Shown here in pieces: positions 1 to 8,490 of a stretch of 34,489 nucleotides of DNA; position 1 is the stretch's first letter; each line of letters begins with the position of its first letter. A program made the position numbers and the translations under genes. The notes below the pieces were generated by a model. It did not search any database, was not told the origin of the DNA, and saw nothing but the letters and a program-made list of their open reading frames with translations. Location: the NCBI GenBank assembly GCA_012034615.1, contig JAAUPA010000020.1, positions 1-34,489 on the forward strand, in the 5' to 3' direction. Origin of the DNA: Leptolyngbyaceae cyanobacterium CSU_1_4 (GTDB lineage: Bacteria > Cyanobacteriota > Cyanobacteriia > Elainellales > Elainellaceae).

Positions 1-582
1 CTTCCAAAATTTGCAGCCATTGCTGAAAAGAAGAACCCGGAATGCGATCGCCACCAATACTCACCACTAACGACTGCCCTAAACCGCCTTAGTCAACTCA
101 TGCGCCACCTCATAGGTCAAGCTGCCGCTGCGGCTCACCACTCCCACCGTTCCAGGTCGATACAGCGCTGCCGGATGAGTCCCCAACAAAATCTTTCCAG
201 GCACAATCACCCCTGGACAGCTAGGCCCCACCACCAGCGTTTCCGTGGCTTCAGCTTTACGCAACAGATGGACAATATCTAGCGGTGGCACGCCTTCAGT
301 AATTAAAATGAGCTGCCGAATGCCCGCCGCGATCGCCTCTAATGCTGCATCCAGCACTTCATAAGGCGGCACAAAAATCACGCTAACATCCGCCGCAACA
401 GTCGTCAGTGCTTGTTCCACCATATCGAATATGGGAATGCCATGCAAAGACTCGCCCGCGTGCCCCGGACTCACTCCAGCGACCACCTGCGTGCCGTAGT
501 CTTGCATGAGCGGCGCATAAACCGAACCTAACGGCTCTTTGATGCCTTGTACAATTACTTTGCTATCAGACGTGAAAAGCAT
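1..582 (-). CDS. sucD: Succinyl-CoA synthetase alpha subunit, partial, one frameshift
   Basis: The alpha subunit of succinyl-CoA ligase carries the phosphohistidine and binds CoA in the TCA cycle step between succinyl-CoA and succinate. Visible family motifs are TEGVPPLDIV, GPSCPGVIVPG and GVVSRSGSLTYE. The frame stops at 79-81, just after LTKAV, but the next frame continues with GLGQSLVSIGGDRIPGSSF, the expected continuation. One missing base in a G run (C84-C85 on the + strand) explains the break. The C-terminal part, including the active-site histidine region, lies beyond the left edge. It follows sucC by 66 bases on the same strand, so the two form an operon. A sequencing error is more likely than a true pseudogene, because the downstream frame is fully conserved. 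Confidence 0.9.
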
Positions 583-648
583 GGAAATCTAAAGTATGAG
601 GAAGTTTAATCAGAGAAAAACCAGAGAAAATCTAAATTAGCCAGAAGC

Positions 649-1801
649 TTAAGACTGGGACAACACCACAGTTTTGGCGATCGCATCTTCTAAGCTATCG
701 GTCATAGGAATTTTGCTTTTTGCCAATAGTTCAGCAGCTTGTTCCAGCCGATCGCCCACCAGCCTCACCACAATGGGCGGCGTATTTTTGCGATTTCGTA
801 AATAAAAGGTCATCCCCTCCGCCACCTGACGGCAAGAAATCACGCTGCCCAAAACATTCACCAGCACAGCCTTGACCGTTTTATCAGCAAGGATGAGATC
901 TAAGCCTTGCTGCAATCGTTCTTGCAACGTCTCAGGCGGGCAATTATGGCGATACTCACCGCCAATATCAACAAAGCTAGCAGTTTTACCCTTGGCGCTC
1001 TGAATTAGATCTAACGTTGCCATCATCAGACCCGCCCCATTGCACAAAACGCCAATACTCCCTTCGAGTTGAACCCGCTTCAGATCGGAGGTTAACTTGG
1101 CTTTTTCGTTTCCAGCTACGCTAGACGGGGCAGTATCAGGAAGCGTAGCAATGAATGCTGCAATGTTCGATCGCCGACCCAAGGCCGCATCCTCTGCCAC
1201 AACCCGCCCATCCAACGCCATCAGCTCACCCGTTGTACTAACCGCCAAGGGATTAATCTCAATGAGATCTAAGTCTTGCTGAATAAACAGGTTATACATC
1301 TTTTCCAACACCGAACTCACCGATTGAATCAACTCGCCCTCCAGTCCCATTTTCAACGCCAAGCGCCGAGCATAAAAACGACGAGAACTCTTGATCCACC
1401 ACGACCTGCTGCATATGCTCTAGCTTCGATTCCACATCCACTCCCCCCTGCCGAGACCCCAGCATCAGAGGACGACGAGTTGAGCTATCTAACAGAATTG
1501 CCAAATAAAACTCGCGATCGGGGTTGTACTTCGCTTCTGCCAGGAGTACTTCAGGATAGCACCCCATAATTGGCAGGTGAAAAATGGCTTGAGCCGCCGC
1601 CACCGCATCGATCGTATTTTCGACAAATTTTATACCGCCTGCCTTACCCCGCCCCCCTGTGCGCACCTGCGACTTCAGTACAACCGGGTATGAAATTTTC
1701 AATCCCTTCAAATCTCGGGGATGGGCAATGCGCTGGGAGGGCAACACTGGAATGCCCATTTGGCGGAATAATTCCTTTGCTTGATACTCTAGCAAGTCCA
1801 T
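649..1801 (-). CDS. sucC: Succinyl-CoA synthetase beta subunit, one frameshift
   Basis: The beta subunit supplies the ATP-grasp nucleotide site of the SucCD complex. The N-terminus MDLLEYQAKELFRQMGIPVL is classic for the family, followed by SQVRTGGRGKAGGIKF (grasp fold), LIEINPLAVSTTGELMALD, and the C-terminal ligase domain with GSIGVLCNGAGLMMATLD and FVDIGGEYRHNCP. The reading frame is lost after VVVDQEFSSF; the neighbouring frame continues YARRLALKMGLEGE. One extra base in the A5 run at 1374-1378 explains this. The repaired protein is 383 aa, near the usual length. Translation starts at the ATG at 1801. It is divergent from ald across a 365-base spacer and upstream of sucD. Presence of sucCD implies a succinyl-CoA route in the TCA cycle, which not all cyanobacteria are described as using. 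Confidence 0.92.
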
Positions 1802-2166
1802 AATTTTATACTGTCAAGGGAAACAACCCTGAATTGAATAGACTAAAAGATACAGGTTAAGAGAAGGTCAAGACATGATCTCTAAGCGTAGCTGTTATTT
1901 GAAATACTGATTGCAACAAAAGATGCAGTCTACCGAAGATTGCCCATCAGCCGCCAACCCCCTAGGGTGGAAGTCAGACCTGCGCATTGCTGAGAGAGGG
2001 TTCAATCCGAGACTCAATCCGGGGCTCAACCGGGGTCAGGATCTCAGTTAGCCCAAAATTACTCTGCTCATTGCTAACCGATTGAGAAAGATTTTTTAGG
2101 GTAAATATAGAGAAGCGGAGCATGGGTTGCCCGTTAGTCCCAATCACAGAATCATTGAGGTAGTCC
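1802..2166. other. Divergent spacer sucC / ald
   Basis: This 365-base spacer separates two divergently transcribed genes and should carry both promoters. I see no convincing coding sequence. A minus-strand frame at 1974-2195 overlaps the ald start and has no recognisable motifs. A short internal near-repeat (gactcaatccggggctcaac, around 2010-2035) is visible. A candidate ald promoter is listed separately. Confidence 0.6.
2082..2111 (+). promoter_or_regulatory. Candidate sigma70-type promoter of ald
   Basis: TTGAGA (2082-2087) and TATAGA (2106-2111) are separated by 18 bases and lie 55 bases upstream of the ald ATG. Each box matches the consensus at four or five of six positions. This is a pattern match only. 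Confidence 0.3.
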
Positions 2167-3255
2167 ATGGAAATTGGTGTGCCAAAAGAAACCAAAGATC
2201 AAGAATTTCGGGTTGGGCTCAGTCCTACAAGCGTGCGATCGCTCTCAGACAGCGGACACACGGTAGCCGTAGAAACAGAGGCAGGCGTTGGAGCAGGCTT
2301 CTCCGATGCCGACTATATTCAAGCAGGAGCCAAAATCGTTGCCGATGCGCCTTCAGCCTGGAACCGAGACTTAGTGGTCAAAGTTAAAGAACCCCTAGCG
2401 GCTGAGTACCCCTTGCTTCAAAAAAAACAAATTTTATTTACTTATCTTCATTTAGCAGCCAATCGGGAACTAACCGAACATTTAATCAATTCTGGGATAA
2501 CCGCGATCGCCTACGAAACGGTAGAACTTCCGAACCGGAGCCTCCCCCTCCTCATCCCCATGAGTATCATTGCTGGGCGGCTATCGGTTCAATTTGGAGC
2601 GCGTTTTTTAGAACGTCAGCAAGGGGGACGCGGAGTACTCTTGGGCGGTGTGCCAGGGGTCAAACCTGGAAAGGTCGTGATTTTGGGGGGAGGCGTTGTG
2701 GGCACCGAAGCCGCAAAAATGGCAGTGGGTCTGGGGGCACAAGTACAAATTGTCGATGTTAACGTAGAGCGGTTGAATTACCTGGAAACCCTGTTTGGCT
2801 CGCGGGTTGAGCTCCTTTACAGCAGTACTTTACAAATTGAGGCGATCGTCCCCGAAGCCGACCTCTTAATTGGTGCCGTTCTCGTCCCCGGTCGCAAAGC
2901 GCCTATCCTGGTGCCCCGCGCCCTCGTCGAAAAAATGCGTCCTGGCTCGGTGCTAGTAGATGTGGCAGTGGATCAAGGCGGCTGCATCGAAACCCTCCGC
3001 CCCACTTCCCATACCCAACCCACCTATATCGAAGCAGGCGTAGTTCACTATGGCGTTCCGAATATGCCCGGAGCCGTCCCCTGGACTGCCACCCAAGCCC
3101 TGAACAACAGCACTTTCCCCTATGTTCAACAACTCGCCCATCAAGGTTTGACCGCCCTAACCTCCAGCGTAGCTTTAGCAAAAGGCTTAACGGTTCAAGA
3201 CTGCAAACTGGTTCATCCGACGATCCGTGAAGTGTTTGCCGACCTGGCAAGCTAG
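2167..3255 (+). CDS. ald: Alanine dehydrogenase
   Basis: NAD-dependent alanine dehydrogenase interconverts L-alanine with pyruvate and ammonium in the cytosol. The 362-aa product has the family N-terminus MEIGVPKETKDQEFRVGLSP, the substrate-binding VKVKEPLAAEYPLL lysine region, FTYLHLAAN with the catalytic-region histidine, the Rossmann motif VVILGGGVVGTEAAKMAVGLGA at about residues 170-190, and VLVDVAVDQGG with the conserved aspartate. Length and motif order fit a complete enzyme. The ATG at 2167 gives the canonical N-terminus. In filamentous cyanobacteria this enzyme has been linked to nitrogen metabolism and heterocyst function; nothing here shows heterocyst formation. Confidence 0.95.
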   Translation: MEIGVPKETKDQEFRVGLSPTSVRSLSDSGHTVAVETEAGVGAGFSDADYIQAGAKIVADAPSAWNRDLVVKVKEPLAAEYPLLQKKQILFTYLHLAANRELTEHLINSGITAIAYETVELPNRSLPLLIPMSIIAGRLSVQFGARFLERQQGGRGVLLGGVPGVKPGKVVILGGGVVGTEAAKMAVGLGAQVQIVDVNVERLNYLETLFGSRVELLYSSTLQIEAIVPEADLLIGAVLVPGRKAPILVPRALVEKMRPGSVLVDVAVDQGGCIETLRPTSHTQPTYIEAGVVHYGVPNMPGAVPWTATQALNNSTFPYVQQLAHQGLTALTSSVALAKGLTVQDCKLVHPTIREVFADLAS

Positions 3256-3420
3256 CATTCTGTATCACTTGTTACAGTTAAGAAATATGAGGATGTCTAC
3301 GCAGCAGCTCTGATATTTCTCTACCATAGCGATAATAGATGTCTCCAAAGCAACGGAGATTTAGGGATTTAGGATGCGATCGGCATCAACACCACCATCG
3401 ATTTTATGGAGACTAAAGCC

Positions 3421-3621
3421 ATGGCAGACCAAACTTCTTCGGCTTCAATACCCACCACGCCTCAAGAGCTAGAACAGGCGCTTCAGCGCTATCGAAATAG
3501 TGACCTCAGCGACTTCAACAATCCTGAGTTGTTTAATCAGTGGCTGGCTATTCGGACGGCAGCCCTGGAACAAAAAGTCCCTGATATTGAAGATCAAGTC
3601 CCTGGAGAGGATAGTTATTGA
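3421..3621 (+). CDS. Small conserved-type hypothetical protein
   Basis: A 66-aa acidic, soluble product that I do not recognise. It has no membrane segment or signal peptide; the first 15 residues are Ser/Thr/Pro-rich and the remainder looks helical (ELEQALQRYRNSDLSDFNN, then WLAIRTAALEQKVPDIEDQVP). An in-frame ATG also exists at 3406, but the ATG at 3421 has a GGAG ribosome-binding site about nine bases upstream, so I choose 3421. It ends 40 bases before a strong inverted repeat and stands alone between ald and a convergent lipoprotein gene. Confidence 0.65.
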   Translation: MADQTSSASIPTTPQELEQALQRYRNSDLSDFNNPELFNQWLAIRTAALEQKVPDIEDQVPGEDSY

Positions 3622-3661
3622 GAGCTGCACTGGTCAGCTTTAAGCTTTAATTAGTAAAAAT

Positions 3662-3696
3662 CAAGGGAGGCACGATCGGCGATCGTGCCTCCCTTG
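3662..3696. terminator. Bidirectional hairpin terminator
   Basis: The arms CAAGGGAGGCACGATCG (3662-3678) and CGATCGTGCCTCCCTTG (3680-3696) are perfectly complementary, with a single base between them; the innermost bases would open to form the loop. Read on the minus strand the stem is followed by ATTTTTA, a U-tract that would terminate the SH3 lipoprotein gene. On the plus strand the following sequence is less U-rich. The position between two convergent genes fits a shared terminator. Confidence 0.75.
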
Positions 3697-3751
3697 GCTT
3701 TAAAGCTTGACTTCGGCAATTACTTGAGGAAAAAGCTCCCAATGCTCAACC

Positions 3752-4888
3752 TTAATTATCAATAAAGTCGCTGCGTACCCATCCCGATGCACCCGATTCA
3801 AACTCTACCTTGTACCAAGTTTGCCCATCATCGCCTTGTTGGCTGTCAGTAATTTCAATGCGATCGCCCCCATAGGCAACGTCTTGCACTTCGGCATCAG
3901 TTCCTGCTCCCGACCGGACATTGATCGGCGAGTCAGGGTCGCTGCTGGCGATCGTTGCCGTGCGTCCACCCGAGGGAGTCGTAGCACGGGTTTCCGCAGT
4001 CGAACCAGTTGAGTCAGTTGCCGGAGACGAAGCAGTCGTGGTTGAAGAGCCAGAACTTGAGGTCGGTGCAGAGGCGATCGTGGTCGATGCCGCATCACTT
4101 GGGGTCGAAGTCGCTGTCGAAGTTGCCTCTCGACCTGTTTCTCGACCTGTCTCTCGACCTGCCTCCCCAGATGGACGAGCGCTGACATTGCTAGATGCAC
4201 TCGTAGCACTAATCAAGTCACTCCGCACCCAACCCGATGCTCCAGAATCCAACTCAACCTTATACCATGTGTAACCATCAGTCCCTTGGGTTTTAGAGGC
4301 AACTTTAATAGCATCACCCGAATAAGCCACTTCCTGCACCGAAGCATCAGTACTGGCACTTTGACGAATATTAATAGGCGAACCCGTCTCAGCAGAAGCA
4401 AGCGTAGCAGTTTTACCAGTTGTCAATCCCTCTGAATTGGCGCTGTTCCCTTGACTGCTACCGGGCTTCGCTCCCAATGCACTCCCCACCACATCCACCT
4501 CACCCCCCACGGCGGCGGCAAACTTCTTCGCCTTCTCATAGCTGGTAAAGCTAGCCACCTGCACGGTGGGCGCACCCGTTTTACTGCGTATTTCACTGAT
4601 CGCATTGCCACAATATTGGCTGCGAATTGCGCTCAGTTCTGCCCCATCAATAAAGACCGGATACCAGTTTTCGCTGGGCGTTGAAGCTTCCTCACCACAA
4701 GTTGCTTGGGGAAAGGTTAATGCTCCAGCCGCCTTTTCTTGCTCGGTTGCTCCCGTCGTCTTAGCCGATGTTTTTGCTGAGGGCTTAGTCACTGAGCTAC
4801 AAGCTGTCAGCAGCATTATCCCTAAAGCAGCGGGAAGCAAAAGCTTTGCGGCAAGCCGGGGACGAGTGTTTGAATTTCTAGTTGCCAT
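3752..4888 (-). CDS. Lipoprotein with two bacterial SH3 domains
   Basis: The 378-aa product starts with a signal peptide ending in the lipobox LLTAC (Cys30), so it should be a membrane-anchored exported lipoprotein. A conserved stretch at about 55-135 (QATCGEEASTPSENWYPVFI, then VQVASFTSYEKAKKFAAAVG) has a SPOR-like look, though I cannot assign it firmly. Two SH3-type domains follow at about 160-228 and 310-378, each with SPINxR, a VQxVAY stretch, TWYKVE and SGASGWVRSD. They are near duplicates. The linker between them is Ser/Thr-rich with a RET-G tetrapeptide repeat. Such SH3 domains usually bind peptidoglycan or surface ligands, so a cell-wall role is likely but unproven. The gene is divergent from the RmlD-like gene. 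Confidence 0.85.
   Translation of the reverse strand: MATRNSNTRPRLAAKLLLPAALGIMLLTACSSVTKPSAKTSAKTTGATEQEKAAGALTFPQATCGEEASTPSENWYPVFIDGAELSAIRSQYCGNAISEIRSKTGAPTVQVASFTSYEKAKKFAAAVGGEVDVVGSALGAKPGSSQGNSANSEGLTTGKTATLASAETGSPINIRQSASTDASVQEVAYSGDAIKVASKTQGTDGYTWYKVELDSGASGWVRSDLISATSASSNVSARPSGEAGRETGRETGREATSTATSTPSDAASTTIASAPTSSSGSSTTTASSPATDSTGSTAETRATTPSGGRTATIASSDPDSPINVRSGAGTDAEVQDVAYGGDRIEITDSQQGDDGQTWYKVEFESGASGWVRSDFIDN
4129..4164 (-). repeat. 12-bp tandem repeat in the SH3 linker
   Basis: There are three copies of a 12-base unit (ctcgacctgttt, ctcgacctgtct, ctcgacctgcct). On the coding strand they encode a repeated G-R-E-T/A tetrapeptide between the two SH3 domains. Copy number could vary between strains. 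Confidence 0.85.
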
Positions 4889-4994
4889 AGGGATTGTCTC
4901 TGTCGGCGAATAAAAAAGTGAAGATACTATTCAGCTAAATGTCAGGTTAAGGATAGAACATGTTTTTAGATTTGGATCTGCAATTTCAAAACAA

Positions 4995-5887
4995 ATGAAA
5001 AAACTTTTAATCACTGGCGCTAGTGGATTTCTAGGCTGGCACCTTTGTCGGCTGGCTCAAGCAACCTGGCAGGTTTATGGCGATCTTGCCATTATCAGGC
5101 AGAGGCTCCGAAAGATCTGCAAGAAGCCGCCCGTCCTCCAGTCGTCTCCATTCCGCTCGAACTCACCGACCTGGCAGCACTCACAACCCAATTTCAAATC
5201 CTCAAGCCCGATGCTGTCATTCACACCGCAGCCATCTCCAGCCCTAACGCTTGTCAAGAAAATCCGATCCAATCCTACGCCATTAACGTCCAGACCTCAT
5301 GGCACCTCGCAGAACTCAGCGCTGCTGCCCAAGTTCCTTATCTTTTCACATCTTCAGAGCAAGTTTTCAATGGCTTAAACCCGCCTTACTGTGAAACCGA
5401 TCCGGTCTGCCCCATCAACCACTACGGCGAGCAAAAAGTCGCTGCTGAGGTCGGCATTTTAGAACGCCACACCACTGCGACTGTCTGTCGAATGCCGCTG
5501 ATGTATGGAGTTGCTCCCCGTCCTAGTTTCATTCAGCCTTTTATGGAAGCCCTCCAGTCAGGGCAGGCGCTCAATTTATTCACTGACGAAATTCGCAACC
5601 CGGTTAGCGGTACAGCCGCTGCGCAAGGCATTTTAATGGCGCTAGAAAAGCAGGTGACAGGCTATTTGCACTTAGGGGGCAAGGAACGACTTTCGCGCTA
5701 TGAAATGGGGCTGCTGTTGGGAAATATTTTGCAGATTGAAAACCCCAAACTGAATGCTTGTCGCCAAGCGGATGTGAAAATGTCTGCGCCTCGACCTCCA
5801 GATGCTTCGTTGGATAGTTCGATCGCGTTTAGCCTGGGGTATGCGCCGCGATCGATGCGGGAAGAATTGAGGGAACTGCTAAATTGA
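4995..5887 (+). CDS. RmlD-like NAD(P)-dependent sugar-nucleotide reductase, one frameshift
   Basis: This is an extended short-chain dehydrogenase of the RmlD (dTDP-4-dehydrorhamnose reductase)/MAT2B type. The N-terminus MKKLLITGASGFLGWHLCRL has the GxxGxxG cofactor motif; later come HTAAISSP, the SSEQVFNG stretch and the catalytic pair in HYGEQKVAAE (Tyr144, Lys148 after repair). The frame breaks after WQVYGDLA and resumes as HYQAEAPKDLQEA; one missing C at 5089-5090 explains it. The repaired protein is 297 aa, normal for the family. The substrate is not evident, and no other rhamnose genes are nearby. The N-terminal fragment carries the cofactor loop and the downstream one carries the active site, so neither alone would be functional. 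Confidence 0.88.
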
Positions 5888-5896
5888 GGGAGCCAT

Positions 5897-6373
5897 TTAG
5901 TTATTCTCTGCCTGCTTCTGGTTCAGTTCTTTGCACTTTGCCTCTGCCACCTTGAAAGCCGCCTGATATTCTTTGCCACCCAACATTAGGTTACCGTAGT
6001 ACTCGTAGGGCGATGAACCATAGGTGGGCAGGGGGTCATCTTCTGGATAGTCTTCTTTTGCCTCTTCTACGATCGCCTTCAATTTCTTAACGCTCAAACT
6101 CTGCGCTGCAAAGTAGTGTAGCCCTTCTGGCTTTTGTTTAAGGTGGGGCAAAGAAGGATCAAGAACCTCGTCTTGGCTCTCAATCCAGGCGTGTTCCACT
6201 GGCTTGTAGGGCTGTCCGGCAAAGACTAAAAAGCCCTGAACATAAAGTGATCCTTCGGTGGCTAGAGCAGCACGGTAAGCATTATCAAACGGGGTTTTTG
6301 CCTTGCTTTTTACATTTTGGGCAAGGGCAACAGAGAGGGCTTCATTGAGAGGCTTTGACGAAGGCTGTGTCAT
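5897..6373 (-). CDS. Hypothetical protein
   Basis: A 158-aa soluble product with no motif that I can name. It shows a compact middle section (GSLYVQGFLVFAGQPYKPVE, then HAWIESQDEVLDPSLPHL), a proline- and acid-rich turn (EEAKEDYPEDDPLPTYGSSP) and a charged helical C-terminus ending NQKQAENN. The 'HAWIE...VLDPS' pattern resembles small proteins that handle a modified residue or peptide, but I do not assign a function. It is convergent with the RmlD-like gene, with nine bases between the stops, which leaves no room for an independent terminator. Confidence 0.75.
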   Translation of the reverse strand: MTQPSSKPLNEALSVALAQNVKSKAKTPFDNAYRAALATEGSLYVQGFLVFAGQPYKPVEHAWIESQDEVLDPSLPHLKQKPEGLHYFAAQSLSVKKLKAIVEEAKEDYPEDDPLPTYGSSPYEYYGNLMLGGKEYQAAFKVAEAKCKELNQKQAENN

Positions 6374-6471
6374 GGGAAGCCGAGGCTAAAAATCATCCCA
6401 TCTACTATAACAACCCTCGTGCCCTTCAAAACTCTTGCCTTTGACTCTGGCTCTCTCAAAGATAAACAAAG

Positions 6472-6509
6472 GCGATCGCGGATGCATTATCTAGAGATAG
6501 GGCGATCGC
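6472..6509. repeat. Pair of HIP1 octamers
   Basis: GCGATCGC occurs at 6472-6479 and again at 6502-6509, exactly 30 bases apart, in the spacer before the DUF2887 gene. HIP1 is the abundant palindrome typical of many cyanobacterial genomes. It is listed here as a clear example; many more copies occur in genes and spacers across the window (for example 44-51 and 329-336). Confidence 0.9.
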
Positions 6510-6559
6510 TCAGTAGCTCTCCTAACTCTAATGTTCACTCCCAACCCTAATTTTCCTCC

Positions 6560-7450
6560 ATGCGCCGAGACTCAATTTTCTACAAGATTTTCCAACAAGC
6601 CCCAATCTCGCTGTTCGAGCTCCTGCCAAACCCACCCATCAATGCCCAAGACTATCGTTTTGATTCAGTTGCTGTCAAAGAGCCAAAATTTGAGATTGAC
6701 GGAGTATTTCTACCTCCTAACACTGGAACGCCAGGCGTAATTTATTTTTGTGAGGTACAGTTCCAAAAAGATGAACAGCTCTATGAACGAGTATTCGGCG
6801 AATCATTTTTATATTTTTATCGCAATCGATCACGTTATTATGACTGGCAGGCCGTTGTAATTTATCCGTCTCGCAGTTCAGAGCAAAGTGAGTTGCATCC
6901 TTATCGAGCCCTACTAGACAGCGACCAGGTACATCGCATCTACCTAGATGAATTAGGCGTTATTCGTCAGTTGCCTATTGGCGTAGCCTTAATGGTGCTA
7001 ACAACGCTAAATCGCCAACAAGCCCCGGTTGAAGCACGCCATCTTCTGAGCAGAACAGAACAGGAAACGACCAGTGAAGCAGAGAGTCGCGCCATAATGG
7101 AGGTAGTGACAACAATTATGGTTTATCAGTTTGCTGAGTTAAGCCGAGTAGAGGTGGAAGCCATGCTAGACATGCGATTAGAGGAAACCCGGGTTTATCG
7201 AGAAGCCAAGAACGAGGGCAGAGAAGAGGGCAGAGAAGAGGGCAGAGAAGAGGGCAGAGAAGAAGGACGACTGGTAGAGGCTACAAATTTGGTTTTGCGA
7301 CTCTTGACCCGCCGATTGGGACAACAGATTTCACCAGAGCTAAGAACTGCGATCGCTGCTTTACCCTTGCCCCTTTTAGAGGAACTGATTGAAGCACTGC
7401 TCGATTTTGAAACCGTAGCACAGCTAGAAGAGTGGCTTGCAGCTCATTGA
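6560..7450 (+). CDS. DUF2887 (Rpn/PDDEXK-like) protein with EGRE repeats
   Basis: This 296-aa protein matches the cyanobacterial DUF2887 group, related to Rpn/PD-(D/E)XK nuclease-like proteins often annotated as putative transposases. The N-terminal half begins MRRDSIFYKIFQQAPISLFE and contains a candidate nuclease core: FEIDGVF (Asp47) followed by FCEVQFQKD (Glu65, Gln67). A helical region (about 150-215) leads into four EGRE units, and the C-terminus (from about 240, LVLRLLTRRLGQQISPELRT) looks like the DUF4351 domain common in these proteins. There are no transposase ends nearby. These genes are typically multi-copy in cyanobacterial genomes; their in vivo role is poorly known. Confidence 0.85.
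   Translation: MRRDSIFYKIFQQAPISLFELLPNPPINAQDYRFDSVAVKEPKFEIDGVFLPPNTGTPGVIYFCEVQFQKDEQLYERVFGESFLYFYRNRSRYYDWQAVVIYPSRSSEQSELHPYRALLDSDQVHRIYLDELGVIRQLPIGVALMVLTTLNRQQAPVEARHLLSRTEQETTSEAESRAIMEVVTTIMVYQFAELSRVEVEAMLDMRLEETRVYREAKNEGREEGREEGREEGREEGRLVEATNLVLRLLTRRLGQQISPELRTAIAALPLPLLEELIEALLDFETVAQLEEWLAAH
7214..7261 (+). repeat. 12-bp tandem repeat (EGRE-coding)
   Basis: Four perfect copies of gagggcagagaa lie in frame within the DUF2887 gene and encode Glu-Gly-Arg-Glu. The unit is a multiple of three, so slippage would change repeat number without breaking the frame. Confidence 0.95.
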
Positions 7451-7717
7451 CAGAGCGCTCCTTCAAAGCGAGTTAAGCAGAATACCCTAAACCTCAGCAG
7501 GGGTTCATTCTGAGGGGCTTCGTACATTGCTGGGGGTTACCTCACTAATCCAAGGGGATGGGAGGACATCCTCAAGCAATTTTCTGCTGAGTCATTGAGA
7601 GGAATTCTCTTAGCTAAAGGCAGTTGTTTCTGACCTTGTGGGAATACTGTGGACAGGATTTTACGTCTGAGTTATCTAGCAAGCTTACCGCTAGGGCAAG
7701 TGGGGCAACAGATCGGC

Positions 7718-8101
7718 ATGAGCACAGTTCTAATTGTTGATGATAGTCATACCTTGCGGCAAATGATTGCTGAGATTTTGCAGAGCAACGGGCTAGTGGT
7801 CATTGAAGCCATCAACGGCGTTGAGGCGAAAGGAAAAATTCAAAGTGAAGCGCCCGATTTAGTCATTACTGACCTGATTATGCCGTTGATGAATGGCTAT
7901 GAGTTGTGTCGCTGGATTAAAACCGACCCCCATACCCAAAATATTCCCGTGCTCATGTGTTCAACCAAAAGTGAGGAGTTCGATCGCTATTGGGGCATGA
8001 AGCAAGGAGCCGATGCCTATATGACGAAGCCTTTTCATCCTCAAGATCTGGTTAAGGCGGTTAAGCAGCTTCTCAAGACGAGAGGCAAATTACTCTCCTA
8101 A
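7718..8101 (+). CDS. Single-domain CheY-like response regulator
   Basis: A stand-alone 127-aa receiver domain, [17 protein letters not shown]..., with acidic pair Asp8/Asp9, phosphoacceptor Asp52 (ITDLIMP), Ser82/Thr83 (CSTK) and Lys104 (TKPF). It resembles PilH/CheY-type regulators of cyanobacterial motility and chemotaxis pathways. A GTG start at 7649 would add 23 residues without receiver character, so I prefer the ATG at 7718. No partner kinase is adjacent. Its stop codon overlaps that of the convergent ridA gene by four bases. Confidence 0.92.
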   Translation: MSTVLIVDDSHTLRQMIAEILQSNGLVVIEAINGVEAKGKIQSEAPDLVITDLIMPLMNGYELCRWIKTDPHTQNIPVLMCSTKSEEFDRYWGMKQGADAYMTKPFHPQDLVKAVKQLLKTRGKLLS

Positions 8102-8490
8102 TCTTTCACAGCAATACATTCAATTTCAACCTGCACATCTTTGGGCAGGCGCGACACCTCAACACAGGCGCGAGCCGGGGCGATCGCTTCGTCAAAATGT
8201 TGAGCGTACACGGCATTCATTGCCGCAAAATCGTTCATATCGGCTAAAAAAACCGAGGTTTTGACCACATCTGCCAGGGTGACTCCGGCGGCAAGTAGGA
8301 TGGCTTTGAGGTTGGCGATCGCTTGCTCGGTTTGTTGCCCCACATCTCCTTCTCCCACGACTGCTCCGGTGGTTGGATCAAGAGCAATTTGCCCTGCCAC
8401 AAAAATCAGAGTTCCGGTCGCGGCGATCGCCTGATTGTAGGGTCCTACCGGAGCAGGAGCCTGATGGGTCTGAATAATTTCACGGGTCAT
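8098..8490 (-). CDS. ridA: RidA family reactive imine/enamine deaminase
   Basis: The 130-aa product is a full-length RidA (YjgF/YER057c/UK114) protein. RidA hydrolyses reactive enamine/imine intermediates such as 2-aminoacrylate in amino acid metabolism, as a cytosolic trimer. It has the family GPYNQAI segment near the N-terminus, [20 protein letters not shown], and the [12 protein letters not shown] segment containing the conserved arginine. Its start overlaps the stop of the upstream NUDIX gene as ATGA, so the two are co-translated. Its stop overlaps that of the convergent response regulator. Confidence 0.94.
   Translation of the reverse strand: MTREIIQTHQAPAPVGPYNQAIAATGTLIFVAGQIALDPTTGAVVGEGDVGQQTEQAIANLKAILLAAGVTLADVVKTSVFLADMNDFAAMNAVYAQHFDEAIAPARACVEVSRLPKDVQVEIECIAVKD

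Noticed and set aside
1799-1830. TTGACA next to TATAAA before sucC as a promoter
   Set aside because: On the minus strand the two boxes are only about two bases apart and abut the start codon, so spacing is wrong for a promoter.
1974-2195. 73-codon minus-strand frame between sucC and ald
   Set aside because: It overlaps the ald start, contains low-complexity repeats and no motif, and has no clear ribosome-binding site; it is probably a chance frame in a promoter region.
3921-4274. Plus-strand frame opposite the SH3 lipoprotein (117 codons)
   Set aside because: Its Val/Ser/Glu-rich composition is a mirror of the repetitive lipoprotein linker, and the opposite strand has clear SH3 domains.
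6560-7450. DUF2887 gene as part of an insertion sequence
   Set aside because: No terminal inverted repeats or target duplications were seen, and this family is nuclease-like rather than a classical DDE transposase.
7490-7520. Hairpin CCTCAG...CTGAGG after the DUF2887 gene as a terminator
   Set aside because: The stem is only six base pairs with a long loop and no T-tract follows.
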